Assembly: GCF_024448165.1 (NCBI RefSeq)
Contig: NZ_JAMOLN010000004.1
Span: forward strand, 1-64,000
Direction: 5' to 3'
DNA length: 64,000 nucleotides
From: Streptomyces longispororuber
GTDB lineage: Bacteria; Actinomycetota; Actinomycetes; Streptomycetales; Streptomycetaceae
The stretch's first letter is position 1. Each line of letters starts with the position of its first letter. Under the pieces are notes generated by a model. It had not been told where the DNA came from and did no database searches. It saw only the letters and a program-made list of their open reading frames with translations. Positions 26,235-35,256 of the stretch are shown here, one piece after another. The position numbers and the translations under genes were made by a program.

Positions 26235-27623
26235 ATGCCGTCCCATGTCCTCCAGAGGCGTGCGGTCCAGAGCCTGCCGGCACGTATCGCCGCGTCGGCC
26301 ACGACCAACCAAGGAGTGCAGCTGCCCACCGAGCACTTCGACGGCTGGCTGGCCGAACGACGCAAAGCCAACACCTTCCGCGTGGACCGCATACCCTTCG
26401 CGGAAATGGAGGGCTGGTCCTTCCAGGAGCACACCGGGAATCTGGTGCACCGGAGCGGCCGCTTCTTCACCGTCGAAGGACTGCACTTCACGGAGGACGG
26501 CCCGCCCCATGGCGATGGCCCGCACAGCGACTGGTACCAGCCCATCATGCGGCAGCACGAGGTAGGTGTCCTCGGCATCCTCGTCAAGGAGTTCGACGGG
26601 GTGCTGCACTTCCTGATGCAGGCGAAGATGGAACCGGGCAATCCGAACCTGCTCCAGCTCTCGCCCACGGTCCAGGCGACCCGCAGCAACTACACCAAGG
26701 CCCACCAGGGCGGAGACGTCAAGTACATCGAGCACTTCGTCGGTCCGGACCGCGGCCGCGTCATCGTGGACGTGCGCCAGTCCGAACACGGCTCATGGTT
26801 CTCGCGGAAGTCCAACCGCAACATGGTCGTGGAGGCGGTGGGCGATGTGCCGCTGCTCGACGACTTCTGCTGGCTGACCCTCGGCCAGATCAATGAGCTG
26901 CTGCACCGGGACAACGTCATCAACATGGACTCACGCACGGTGCTGTCGTGCCTGCCCACCGACGACACATCGGACGACGCCCTGCTCACCGACACCGAAC
27001 TGCTCTCGTGGATCACCGGTGAGCGCACCCGGCACTGCGTGCGCACCGCACCAGCCCCCCTGGACCAGCTCCCCGGCTGGAAGCGCCGCGACAGCGTCAT
27101 CGAACACGAGACGGGCCGCTACTTCAACGTCGTGGCCGTGTCCGTCCAGGCGGGGAACCGCGAGGTGACCGGCTGGACCCAGCCCCTGTTCGAGCCGGCC
27201 GACCAGGGCGTCCTCGCCTTCCTCACCCGCGAGATCGAGGGCACCCCGCACGTCCTGGTGCAGGCCCGGGTCGAACCCGGCCTCGTCGACACCGTCGAGC
27301 TGGCACCGACCGTGCAGTACACCCCGCACAACTACGCCCACCTGCCGGAGCAGGAGCGCCCCCCGTTCACGGAATCGGTGCTCCACGCCGCCGGCGACCG
27401 AATCCGCTACGACGTCGTGCACGCCGAGGAGGGAGGCCGATTCCTCAACGCCGAGAACCGCTGCCTCATCGTCGAGGCGGACGCCCCGCTGAATCCTCCG
27501 CCCGGCTACGCCTGGGTCACCCGAGCGCAACTCACCTCCCTGGTCCAGCACAGCCACTACCTCAACGTCCAGGCCCGCACCATGCTCGCCTGCCTCAACG
27601 CGATGAAGACCGGAACCCGATGA
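26235..27623 (+). CDS. NDP-hexose 2,3-dehydratase
   Basis: A 462-residue protein made of two homologous halves (about 20-235 and 250-460). Each carries a GVLGILVKEFDG/GVLAFLTREIEG segment followed by a QAKMEPGN/QARVEPGL segment, the standard two-domain NDP-hexose 2,3-dehydratase family (TylX3/SpnO type). It eliminates the C2 hydroxyl of TDP-4-keto-6-deoxyglucose to a 3,4-diketo intermediate. ATG 26235 follows GGGGAG; its stop overlaps the ketoreductase start. Confidence 0.95.
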   Translation: MPSHVLQRRAVQSLPARIAASATTNQGVQLPTEHFDGWLAERRKANTFRVDRIPFAEMEGWSFQEHTGNLVHRSGRFFTVEGLHFTEDGPPHGDGPHSDWYQPIMRQHEVGVLGILVKEFDGVLHFLMQAKMEPGNPNLLQLSPTVQATRSNYTKAHQGGDVKYIEHFVGPDRGRVIVDVRQSEHGSWFSRKSNRNMVVEAVGDVPLLDDFCWLTLGQINELLHRDNVINMDSRTVLSCLPTDDTSDDALLTDTELLSWITGERTRHCVRTAPAPLDQLPGWKRRDSVIEHETGRYFNVVAVSVQAGNREVTGWTQPLFEPADQGVLAFLTREIEGTPHVLVQARVEPGLVDTVELAPTVQYTPHNYAHLPEQERPPFTESVLHAAGDRIRYDVVHAEEGGRFLNAENRCLIVEADAPLNPPPGYAWVTRAQLTSLVQHSHYLNVQARTMLACLNAMKTGTR

Positions 27624-28633
27624 CCGCCCCACTCCGGGTCGGGGTCATCGGATGCGCGAACATCGCGGTACGCCGGATGCTCCCCGCCTTCGCAGCCAGT
27701 CCCGACATCGAGGTCGTGGCGGTCGCCAGCCGCGACCCGGACAAGGCACGGCGGGTCGCGGACAGCTTCGACTGCCGTGCCGTCCACGGGTACGCAGAGC
27801 TCCTGGCACGGGACGACATCCATGCCGTCTACGTGCCGTTGCCCGCAGCCGTGCGACCCCGATGGGTCGAAGCGGCACTGCGCACGAACAAACACGTCCT
27901 CGCCGAGAAGCCCATCTCGACCGAATACGCCTGCACCAGAGACTTGTTCGAGCTCGCCGCCTCTCGTGGCCTGGTGCTCATGGAGAACGTCATGTTCGTC
28001 CATCACCGCCGGCACGCAGCCGTGCGGCGCCTGCTCGCCGACGGGGCACTGGGCGAACTGCGGTCGTTCTACGCGGCATTCACCATCCCGCCGCTTGCGG
28101 ACAGTGACATCAGGTACCGGCCGGAGCTCGGCGGCGGGGCCCTGATGGACGTCGGGATCTATCCCCTGCGGGCCGCACTGCACCTCCTGGGCCCCGAGCT
28201 CGACATCATCGGCGCCTCCCTGACCCAGGGGACGGGACGACAGGTCGACACCTCCGGCGCCGCACTGCTGTGCACGCCCGGCGGCGTCACGGCCCAGATC
28301 ACCTTCGGCATGGAGCACACCTATCGCTCGGCCTACGAACTGCGGGGCAGCGAAGGCAGCCTGACCGTCGACCGGGCGTTCACCCCGCCCGCCGAGGATG
28401 TCCCGGTGATCAGTCTCCACCGTGGCGCGAAGGCCGAGGAGATCCGCCTGGAGCCGCACGACCAGGTGGCGGCCACCGTAGCCGCCTTCGCCGCCGCGGC
28501 GCGTGCCGGAACCCCGCCGGACACCAGCGACACCCTGCGGCAGTCAGAACTCCTCAGCAGGATGATCCAGATCGCCGCGCGCAGCGAACACACGGCTTGG
28601 GGGATTGCTCAGGACCTCAAGACCTCAGCCTGA
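27620..28633 (+). CDS. NDP-hexose 3-ketoreductase (Gfo/Idh/MocA family)
   Basis: A 337-residue oxidoreductase with Rossmann motif GVIGCANIA, the family EKP motif at residues 96-98 (LAEKPIS) and GGGALMDVGIYPL. It reduces the C3 ketone left by the 2,3-dehydratase using NAD(P)H, as SpnN/TylC1-type enzymes do. Last gene of the plus-strand sugar operon and coupled to its partner by an ATGA overlap. Confidence 0.93.
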   Translation: MTAPLRVGVIGCANIAVRRMLPAFAASPDIEVVAVASRDPDKARRVADSFDCRAVHGYAELLARDDIHAVYVPLPAAVRPRWVEAALRTNKHVLAEKPISTEYACTRDLFELAASRGLVLMENVMFVHHRRHAAVRRLLADGALGELRSFYAAFTIPPLADSDIRYRPELGGGALMDVGIYPLRAALHLLGPELDIIGASLTQGTGRQVDTSGAALLCTPGGVTAQITFGMEHTYRSAYELRGSEGSLTVDRAFTPPAEDVPVISLHRGAKAEEIRLEPHDQVAATVAAFAAAARAGTPPDTSDTLRQSELLSRMIQIAARSEHTAWGIAQDLKTSA

Positions 28634-28990
28634 ATCCACCATCGCCTACCAAGGGCACCGCACACCGGACGGCGGCCGCTGATCGGCCTCCTCCTGGGCG
28701 CGAGCTCCTGGTCGGCCGCCGGCCCCACCGCCGCCGACGGCGCCGAGACGCACGGCCTCGGCCTCCAGGTCACCGTGAACACCGGCCCGGCACCGGCGTG
28801 CTGCGGCCCGGCATCCGCAGCCCGCCGGGGCCGCGGCACCGGGCGTGACGACGGCGGTCGGACCGGAGGGGCGGCGGACGTCCGGGTCCCGGCGTGCGGA
28901 CACGGACGGGTCCACCGCCCGACCGGCCGGACGCCTCGACGCACGGTGGAGCGGGCCCCGGCAGGCACGCCACGAGCATGCGGTCGACCG
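28634..28990. other. Convergent intergenic region containing repeat copy B
   Basis: A 357-bp stretch between the 3' ends of the ketoreductase and the SARP gene. Positions 28820-28990 are repeat copy B. A plus-strand reading from about 28682 (LLLGASSWSAAGPTA...) looks faintly like a secretion-signal remnant but has no convincing start. I see no complete gene. Confidence 0.5.
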
Positions 28991-29009
28991 CTAAAAGACA
29001 GCCAAATCG
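28820..29009 (+). repeat. Direct repeat copy B (3' end and downstream flank of the intact SARP gene)
   Basis: Matches 16449-16636 in the same orientation, with the last 91 bp (28919-29009) about 92% identical. Here the repeat contains the true final codons of the SARP gene (28991-29009) and its downstream flank. The two copies lie 12.37 kb apart and bracket the MFS and sugar genes. Confidence 0.85.
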
Positions 29010-29791
29010 GATGCGCTGGACGACAGCGCCGGGTCCCCGTTGAGGATCGCCCGGTGCAACTGCTGCAACTGCTGCGACGGCTCGATCCCCAACTCGCTGG
29101 TGAGCGAGGCACGCAACCGCCGGAACGTCTCCAGCGCCTCGTCCGAACGGCCGCAGCGGTGCAGCGACAGGATCAGCAGGGCGTGCAGGTTCTGCTGCAG
29201 CGGATGATGAGCGGTCAGCACGCTCAACTCGCCGATCAGTTCGGCGTGCCGCCCCAGCAGCAGGTACGCGCTGGTCCGCCGCTCCAGCGCACCGCGCCGC
29301 ACCTCGTCGAGGCGCCGCACCTCGGACTCCAGGACCGGCCCCGTCCGCACGTCGGCCAGCACCGGCCCGCGCCACAGCGCCAGCGCCCGGTCCAGCAGCG
29401 CCGCCGCCTCCTCGGGCTCCCGCCGGGCCAGCGCCCGCTGCCCGCGCAGCGTCAGCTGCTCGAAGACCTGACTGTCCAGATCGGCCCCCGGCAACTCGAA
29501 CAGGTAACCCGTGTGCGTGCGGCGCAGCACCGTCTTCGCGTCGGGCCCGCCGTACGGCGCCAGCGCGGCGGACAACGCACGCCGCAACTGCTTCACGTAC
29601 GTCTGCACCACCCCCGCGGGCCCACCCGGCGGCGAGTCGTCCCACAACTCCCGCTCGATGGCGCCCAGCGAAACGTGCTGCCCGAGATTGGCCGACAGCA
29701 GCGCGAGCACCTGGCGGGGTTTGGCGGCACTGGGCACCAGCGACACACCGTGCGTCCGCACCACGAGCGGCCCGAGGACGTCGACCTCCAT
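28991..29791 (-). CDS. SARP-family transcriptional activator
   Basis: A 266-residue regulator with an OmpR-like winged-helix DNA-binding domain (MEVDVLGPLVV to about residue 95, including VVQTYVKQLRRAL) and a bacterial transcriptional activation domain (about 100-250, HHPLQQNLHALLILSLHRCGRS). This is the classic short SARP architecture that activates antibiotic clusters from direct-repeat operators overlapping -35 regions. ATG 29791 follows GGAAGGAGCAGCAGCT. A decayed relative lies at 17862-18218. Confidence 0.95.
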   Translation of the reverse strand: MEVDVLGPLVVRTHGVSLVPSAAKPRQVLALLSANLGQHVSLGAIERELWDDSPPGGPAGVVQTYVKQLRRALSAALAPYGGPDAKTVLRRTHTGYLFELPGADLDSQVFEQLTLRGQRALARREPEEAAALLDRALALWRGPVLADVRTGPVLESEVRRLDEVRRGALERRTSAYLLLGRHAELIGELSVLTAHHPLQQNLHALLILSLHRCGRSDEALETFRRLRASLTSELGIEPSQQLQQLHRAILNGDPALSSSASDLAVF

Positions 29792-30065
29792 AGCTGCTGC
29801 TCCTTCCCCCAGTCGCAGGCGTCTGAAAAGTGACGGTCGCATACGCGCCAGGGGCCGGACAGGGAACGGGGCACGGACCCGCCGTGAGTTCACGGGGGCC
29901 ACCCCCATGACATTTTCATGCCCACCCCGTCTCCCCGCCCTGAACGCGCGGCGCCTGCGGTGGCCTGCGCCTTTCCACCGGTCAGGCCCGCGACGGGCGG
30001 CACCACATCCGCGCGCAGCGCCGGCACCGTGCTGCTGATCACGTGGGCAGCACCTGGCCGCCCAC

Positions 30066-33000
30066 TCAGGACGGGCACTCTGGCGGTTCAGGCCCTCGTT
30101 CGATGAGTGCCCGAAGTTCGGCCGCCCCCGCACTCCCTGTTTGCTCGAGGAGGAAGAGAGCTTCATGCCAGCAGGCCTTGGCCCGATCCGCCTGACCAAG
30201 CGCCGCGAGGGCACGCCCCAGGAGGGTCAGGACGTTTCCGCGCATCGGCTCTCCCCCGATGCAGCGCAGTGCGAGGGCCTGCTCGGCGTGCCGGGCCGCC
30301 TGCGCGGGTCGACGGTCGGCGAGGTGGACTTCGGCGATCCGGAAGTGGGTCGTTCCCTCCCACAGCCGCTGCCGGTGGGTGCCGAAGACTGCCAGGGCCT
30401 CGCTGAACTGTGACAGGGCTTCGGAGTACTCACCGACCTGGGTGAGCGCGACCCCCACAACGTAGTGGCCGTCTGCGAGGCGCACCGTCCGGCCGAATCC
30501 GGCGTGCACGGCGAGACTGCGCCGCGCGATCTCGACCGCGTCGGAGGTGTCGCCGAGGCCGAGATGGGCTTGTGCGAGGTTGCCCAGGCTGGTTGCCTCG
30601 AACGGCCGGTTTCCGAGTGCCTGGAACCCGCTGATGGCCTGGTCGAAGAAGGCCTTGGCATCCGCGTGGCGGCCTTGGCGCAGACAGATGAGGCCTCGGT
30701 TGTTGGCCACCCGGCTGCGGGCGGTGTCGTCGTGCGCGGAATCCGCGAGTCGGGCGGCGAGCGCCGCCTGTTCCTCCGCCTGCCCGGCGTGGCCGGAGTC
30801 GAGGAGAACGTCGGCCAGGATCGTGCGTGCCCTGCCCTCGGCCCGGGCGTCACCGAGAGCGTTGGCAGCGTCGCACATGGCCCTGCTGGTCGTTTCGTAC
30901 TGGTGGGAGATGGCCCCCGATTCGCTGAGGTCCCTGGCCGCCCAGAGCAGGTCGACCGCACGCCTCAGCCGGTCCGCGCCCGCGTTCTGGCGTACGCAGG
31001 CCAACAGACAGGATGCCTCCGAGTACAGCCAGTCGAGAGCCGCGGACTCGCCGGCGAAGCTCAGCCCGGGACGGGTGGTCGGCTCCAGGTCGGCCACGAG
31101 CCGGTCGCCGGGCCGCTCGATCGCATACACAGCCGCGGCGGTGGCCAGGTAGAAGTCCAGCAGTCGCGACGTCGCCGCGTCGCGCTCGCTCGGCGGCTGC
31201 TCGTCCCGTTCCGCGCACGCGCGCGCGTAGAGCCGCACCAGGTCGTGGTACCGGTACCGCCCTGGCGCCGCCGACTCCAGCAGTGAGGTGTCGACCAGGG
31301 ACTCCAGGAGGTCTTCCGTCTCCTCGGCGTCCAGGTCCAGCAGCGCGGCGGCGGCCGCCAGGGAGATGTCCGGACCGTCGGCCAGCCCCAACAGCCGGAA
31401 CGCACGTGCCTGGGCGGGCTCCAGGGCACCGTAGCCCAACTCGTAGGTGGCCTTGACCGCGAGGTCGCCGGCCTGGAGTTCGTCGAGGCGGCGGCGTTCG
31501 TCGGCCAGTTTCGCCGCGAGGACCGAGACCGTCCAGGTGCGGCGGGCCGCGAGGCGGGACGCCGCGATGCGGATGGCGAGGGGGAGGAAGCCGCAGGCCG
31601 CGACCACGTCCAGGGCTGCATTGCGCTCCGACGCCACCCGCTCATCGCCCACGATCTTCGTGAAGAGCGACAGCGCCTCGCTCGGTGACATCACGTCCAG
31701 GTCGACCAGGTGGGCGCCCACGAGGTCGACCAGGCGGGTCCGGGACGTCACCAGGGCCGCGCAGCCCTCGGTGCCCGGCAGCAACGGCCGTACCTGGGCG
31801 GCGTCCTGGGCGTTGTCCAGCAGGACCAGGACCCGGCGGCCGTCCAGCACCGCGCGAAACAGGGCCGCCCGTTCTTCGAGTGAGTCCGGGATCGCCGAGT
31901 CCGCCGTGCCGAGGGCCCGCAGGAACGAGCCGAGGACCGTCTCCGGTTCCGCCGCCCGTGCTCCCGCGCCCTGGAGGTCCACGTACAACTGGCCGTCGGG
32001 GAAGGCCGGTCGGGCCGCGTGTGCGACATGGACCGCCAGCGTCGTCTTGCCCACGCCGCCGATGCCCGCGACCGCCGACACCGCCATGACCGAGCCCGTG
32101 CCCGTCTCCGACGAGGCGGACGAGAGCACGTCGCTCAGTTCGCGTACGAAGGAGGCCCGGCCGGTGAAGTCCGGGACGGTAGCGGGGAGTTGGGTGGGCT
32201 TGATAGGGGCGGCGGAGGGGGCCGCGGCCGGGGACGAGGGTTCGGCCAGGGCGGGGTCCGCCTGGAGGATGCGTTGCTGGAGTTCCGAGAGGCCCGGGCG
32301 CGGGTCCACGCCCAGCTCGTCGGCGAGCAGGCGCCGCGTGTCCGCGTAGACCGCGAGGGCCTCGGCCTGGCGGCCGCTCCGGTACAGGGCCAGCATCAGC
32401 AGTTCGCGCAGCCGCTCGCGCAGCGGGTGCGCCGCGACCAGGGCCGTGAGTTCCGAGACCGCCTCCGCGTGGCTGCCCTGCTCCAGGTCCATGTCCAGGC
32501 GGGATTCCAGGAGTTGGAGACGCCATTCCTCCAGGCGGGTGCGCTGGGTCTCGGCGTAGGGGCCGGGCACGTTCGCCAGTGGTTCGCCGTCCCACAGGCT
32601 CAGCGCCTCGTTCACCAGGGACCTCGCCCGGCACAGGTCGCCGGTCCGTCTGACCTGCTCCGCGTCCGACCAGAGGGATTCCGCCGAGGCCAGGTCGAGG
32701 GCGTCGGTGCTGAGCGAGCGGATCGCGTAGCCGCCCGACTCGCTGATCAGGACGCCCGGGTCGAGGACCTTCCGGAGGCGGGAGGCGTAGGTGCGGAGGG
32801 CCGCGAGGGCCTGTTGCGGGGGCTCCTCGCCCCACAGTGCGTCGATCAGTTCGCCGGCCGTGGCCGTGCGGCCCTCGCGCAGGAGGAGAGCGGCGAGGAG
32901 GGCTCGCTGCTGGGGCGAGCCCGTCGCGAGCGGCTCCCCGTCGCGCCAGGCCCGGACCGGTCCGAGCACGCTGAACCGCAGACCCGATCCCCGAACCTCC

Positions 33001-33710
33001 GTCGTGGGCGTCGTGGGCGTCGTGGGCGTCGTGGGCGTCGTGGGTGCAAGGGGTGCAAGTGCTGCAAGGGGTGCCGTCTCTCCTGCACGTGGCGCGACTT
33101 CGCGCGGAGCACGCCCGAGAACACGTCTCCACGCGTCAATCCACGGAGGATGCTGTGTCTCGGTGACCCCGCAGGCCACCAGGAACCCGATCAGCTGATG
33201 CTCGTCGCGGGGCACAGTACGGCCCTTCACGATGCGATGCGCCGTACTGTGCGGCAGCCTGCCCAGACCGCCGGCCCGTTGCTCCATCTCACGCACCGTG
33301 GGCCGGCCCGCCCTCGCATAGAGCTCCTGCAGGCCGGCCGTGAACGTGCCGATTCCGTCGACGTACACCGGACTTGGCGCCGGCCGACCGAAGGCAGACC
33401 CGTAAGACTCGCCTCTACGAGCCTGCCTCCACAGGTCCATCGCCACGTCGACCGGTGCATCGCAGGCCCGTGCGTACGCCTGAACGATGCGCGCGCTGGG
33501 TACGCCTTGTCCCGACGCCGCGCGTTGCAGCGTCGTGGCATGACATCCCGCACGTTCCGCCAGCCGGGCATAGGACCATCCGCCGGCCGTGCGCTGTGCG
33601 CGCAGCCAACTGGCCAGTCTGTCCAGGGCCCCGTTGGACGTGGCTATCGGTTTCTCCCTGCGCCCCACGGCCGGTGCGCACCTAGGGTGCCGGGACCGCG
33701 CGCGCCACAC
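30066..33710 (-). CDS. HTH-SARP-NB-ARC-TPR regulator (AfsR-like, N-terminally extended)
   Basis: A 1214-residue multidomain regulator. Residues ~29-95 form an XRE-like helix-turn-helix (YARLAERAGCHATTLQRAASG) and ~117-195 a second related unit. A TTP-repeat linker (222-238) follows, then the SARP winged helix (~244-335, LRFSVLGPVRAW), activation domain (~340-490), an NB-ARC ATPase with P-loop GIGGVGKTTLA near residue 545, and C-terminal TPR repeats. AfsR-type proteins couple ATP binding to promoter activation. GTG 33710 overlaps the end of the upstream membrane-protein gene by 29 bp. No clear ribosome-binding site is seen, and a start nearer the first HTH is possible. Confidence 0.9.
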   Translation of the reverse strand: MWRARSRHPRCAPAVGRREKPIATSNGALDRLASWLRAQRTAGGWSYARLAERAGCHATTLQRAASGQGVPSARIVQAYARACDAPVDVAMDLWRQARRGESYGSAFGRPAPSPVYVDGIGTFTAGLQELYARAGRPTVREMEQRAGGLGRLPHSTAHRIVKGRTVPRDEHQLIGFLVACGVTETQHPPWIDAWRRVLGRAPREVAPRAGETAPLAALAPLAPTTPTTPTTPTTPTTEVRGSGLRFSVLGPVRAWRDGEPLATGSPQQRALLAALLLREGRTATAGELIDALWGEEPPQQALAALRTYASRLRKVLDPGVLISESGGYAIRSLSTDALDLASAESLWSDAEQVRRTGDLCRARSLVNEALSLWDGEPLANVPGPYAETQRTRLEEWRLQLLESRLDMDLEQGSHAEAVSELTALVAAHPLRERLRELLMLALYRSGRQAEALAVYADTRRLLADELGVDPRPGLSELQQRILQADPALAEPSSPAAAPSAAPIKPTQLPATVPDFTGRASFVRELSDVLSSASSETGTGSVMAVSAVAGIGGVGKTTLAVHVAHAARPAFPDGQLYVDLQGAGARAAEPETVLGSFLRALGTADSAIPDSLEERAALFRAVLDGRRVLVLLDNAQDAAQVRPLLPGTEGCAALVTSRTRLVDLVGAHLVDLDVMSPSEALSLFTKIVGDERVASERNAALDVVAACGFLPLAIRIAASRLAARRTWTVSVLAAKLADERRRLDELQAGDLAVKATYELGYGALEPAQARAFRLLGLADGPDISLAAAAALLDLDAEETEDLLESLVDTSLLESAAPGRYRYHDLVRLYARACAERDEQPPSERDAATSRLLDFYLATAAAVYAIERPGDRLVADLEPTTRPGLSFAGESAALDWLYSEASCLLACVRQNAGADRLRRAVDLLWAARDLSESGAISHQYETTSRAMCDAANALGDARAEGRARTILADVLLDSGHAGQAEEQAALAARLADSAHDDTARSRVANNRGLICLRQGRHADAKAFFDQAISGFQALGNRPFEATSLGNLAQAHLGLGDTSDAVEIARRSLAVHAGFGRTVRLADGHYVVGVALTQVGEYSEALSQFSEALAVFGTHRQRLWEGTTHFRIAEVHLADRRPAQAARHAEQALALRCIGGEPMRGNVLTLLGRALAALGQADRAKACWHEALFLLEQTGSAGAAELRALIERGPEPPECPS
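33001..33045. repeat. In-frame 9-bp minisatellite
   Basis: Five tandem copies of GTCGTGGGC (the last ending in T) lie inside the large regulator gene and encode its Thr-Thr-Pro linker on the minus strand. Because the unit is nine bases, copy-number change would lengthen or shorten the linker without shifting the frame. Confidence 0.9.
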
Positions 33711-33945
33711 GCACGATCAGTGACCCCAGCTGTTTCCCTCCGCCCCGCAGGGCCAGGAGGGTGCCCGCCGCGACCAGACCGGCACCGCCCAGCACCGTCA
33801 GGGTCGCCGATGTCTCCAGGCCGCTGCGTGACAACAGGCAGGCCAGGACCGTGATGACGACGATGACCACCGCATCGGGGGTCGAGAGCCTGTTGTGGGG
33901 TGCGTCGTTCACGACGCACCCCACCGCGTGAGATGAGCGGGGCAT
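33682..33945 (-). CDS. Small two-TM membrane protein
   Basis: An 87-residue protein starting at ATG 33945 behind a strong AGGAGG. Two hydrophobic segments (AVVIVVITVLACLL and TVLGGAGLVAAGTLLAL) suggest a small integral membrane protein. It lies just upstream of, and overlaps, the large SARP gene, so it may be co-transcribed. No family recognised. Confidence 0.65.
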   Translation of the reverse strand: MPRSSHAVGCVVNDAPHNRLSTPDAVVIVVITVLACLLSRSGLETSATLTVLGGAGLVAAGTLLALRGGGKQLGSLIVRVARAVPAP

Positions 33946-34737
33946 GTCCTGCCTCCTGAGTTCTACGCCCGCGCTCAGGGCGCGTCGGCGTGTTCCGGGC
34001 TCCAGGTACGTCACCCAACCGGTGTTTGCCGACACCGGGATGGGGCCTGCATCGTGGCACCGTCCGATCGCGCCGGGCCAGCCCTCCGCAACCATTGATG
34101 CGCCGGTGTCCACGGCGCGGCCCTGCCCGCAGCAATCGGCGTCCAGGGCGATCGCGGCTGTGATCTGGCCATAGGCACCACAGGGCACCCGTGGGGATCC
34201 GGCCCGTCGGAAGATAGATGCGGCGCTATCCCAATCGGCCTTCCGACGATCGTCCCGGCCGGGCGTCGGCGCAGATCCTTCCAGCGATCATCTCGACCCC
34301 TGACCTGGCAGTAGCCGCCTCGTGGAGCTGACGGCCGGACCGGCCGTTCAGCAAATGTTTGCTGCTCCGGGAGACGCTTCTCTGCGTCGAACAGGCCCGA
34401 CGTGGGAATCGTCAGGTCACTCCTGTGAGTCACGGGCTCCACCCATGCGATCAGGAACCCAGCGGATACACGTTGCCGCGTGATCCGCACAAGATCGGCG
34501 CTCTGTACGCAGAGCGCCGATCTTGCATGTCACCAGCTTGCGCGGAGTGCGTGGGCGGCGAACGAACGCGGCCCACCGGGCGACCCCGGCACAGGGCGCG
34601 TATCAGGCAAAGGGCGCGGCCGTCACCACCGGAGCAGCGGGGGTCCCCACCGCCGCTCAAACGGGCCTCTACTCCCGTACGACACCGTGGGGGAGCGGCA
34701 CCCGCGGTGGCGTGCCGCTCCGACAGGAGGTCCAGGG
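33946..34737. other. 792-bp gene-poor region
   Basis: No open frame here has a convincing start or recognisable protein. It holds the perfect hairpin at 34490-34525 and must contain a promoter for the small membrane protein (minus) and one for the gene at 34738 (plus). I looked for tRNA-like or integrase-like sequence and did not find a convincing case. Confidence 0.5.
34490..34525. terminator. Perfect 16-bp stem-loop
   Basis: CAAGATCGGCGCTCTG (34490-34505) pairs with CAGAGCGCCGATCTTG (34510-34525) around loop TACG. It is strong enough to be a bidirectional terminator, but no gene ends nearby; it may isolate the regulator block from the genes to the right, or be an operator or small-RNA hairpin. 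Confidence 0.5.
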
Positions 34738-35052
34738 ATGGACGCGACACCACACAACGCCATGAGCGCCACACTGTCCGGCCTGCTCGCCGCCCAGGCC
34801 CTCCAGGAACGCAACAAGACGCTCGCCCGCGCCCTGCTCGCCGCGGGCCACCACCGGCCGCACTACGAGTCGCTGCTCGCCGAGGGCGACCGGGTCAGCG
34901 CGCGGATCACCCTCACGACGGGCCCCGCGCCCCGCACCCTCGTCGCCGAGTTCCGGTTCGACGCGCAGGGCGCGGTCAGCGAGTACCACGACTTCCTGGT
35001 ACCGGCCGGTCTCAACTCCACAGCGGTCGCGGTCGGTTCACCCGTGGCCTGA
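34738..35052 (+). CDS. Hypothetical protein
   Basis: A 104-residue protein starting at ATG 34738 behind GACAGGAGGTCCAGGG. It is Ala-rich and helical at the N-terminus (LLAAQALQERNKTLARALLAAG), with a beta-like C-terminal part (ARITLTTG, VAEFRFDAQGAVSEYHDF). It has no signal peptide or membrane segment. I do not recognise the family. Confidence 0.65.
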   Translation: MDATPHNAMSATLSGLLAAQALQERNKTLARALLAAGHHRPHYESLLAEGDRVSARITLTTGPAPRTLVAEFRFDAQGAVSEYHDFLVPAGLNSTAVAVGSPVA

Positions 35053-35256
35053 CGTCACGCACCACGCCCGCCTGCAGTGAACGGAACTGCCCGTTCCGCC
35101 AAGGTGACCTGGGCTTTTCAGGCTGAGCCGAAGTGCCTGGCAGGGGTGTCCCCGGCTACGGGACGATCGGACCCGACCAGGTGCGGCGGGGCACATCACC
35201 CCGGCCGCACGCTCGGGCCGGGGCCTGTTCCCGGCCGAACGGACGGGGGACCTACC

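Noticed and set aside
28682..28850. Small secreted protein frame after the ketoreductase gene
   Set aside because: Signal-like hydrophobic start but no convincing start codon with RBS, and the frame runs into the direct repeat.
33001..33080. CRISPR-like short repeats
   Set aside because: Tandem 9-bp units without spacers inside a coding sequence; a minisatellite.
34300..34480. Possible tRNA or attachment-site remnant
   Set aside because: A short tRNA-tail-like string (GAGTCACGGGCTCC) is present but no cloverleaf or partner repeat could be formed.
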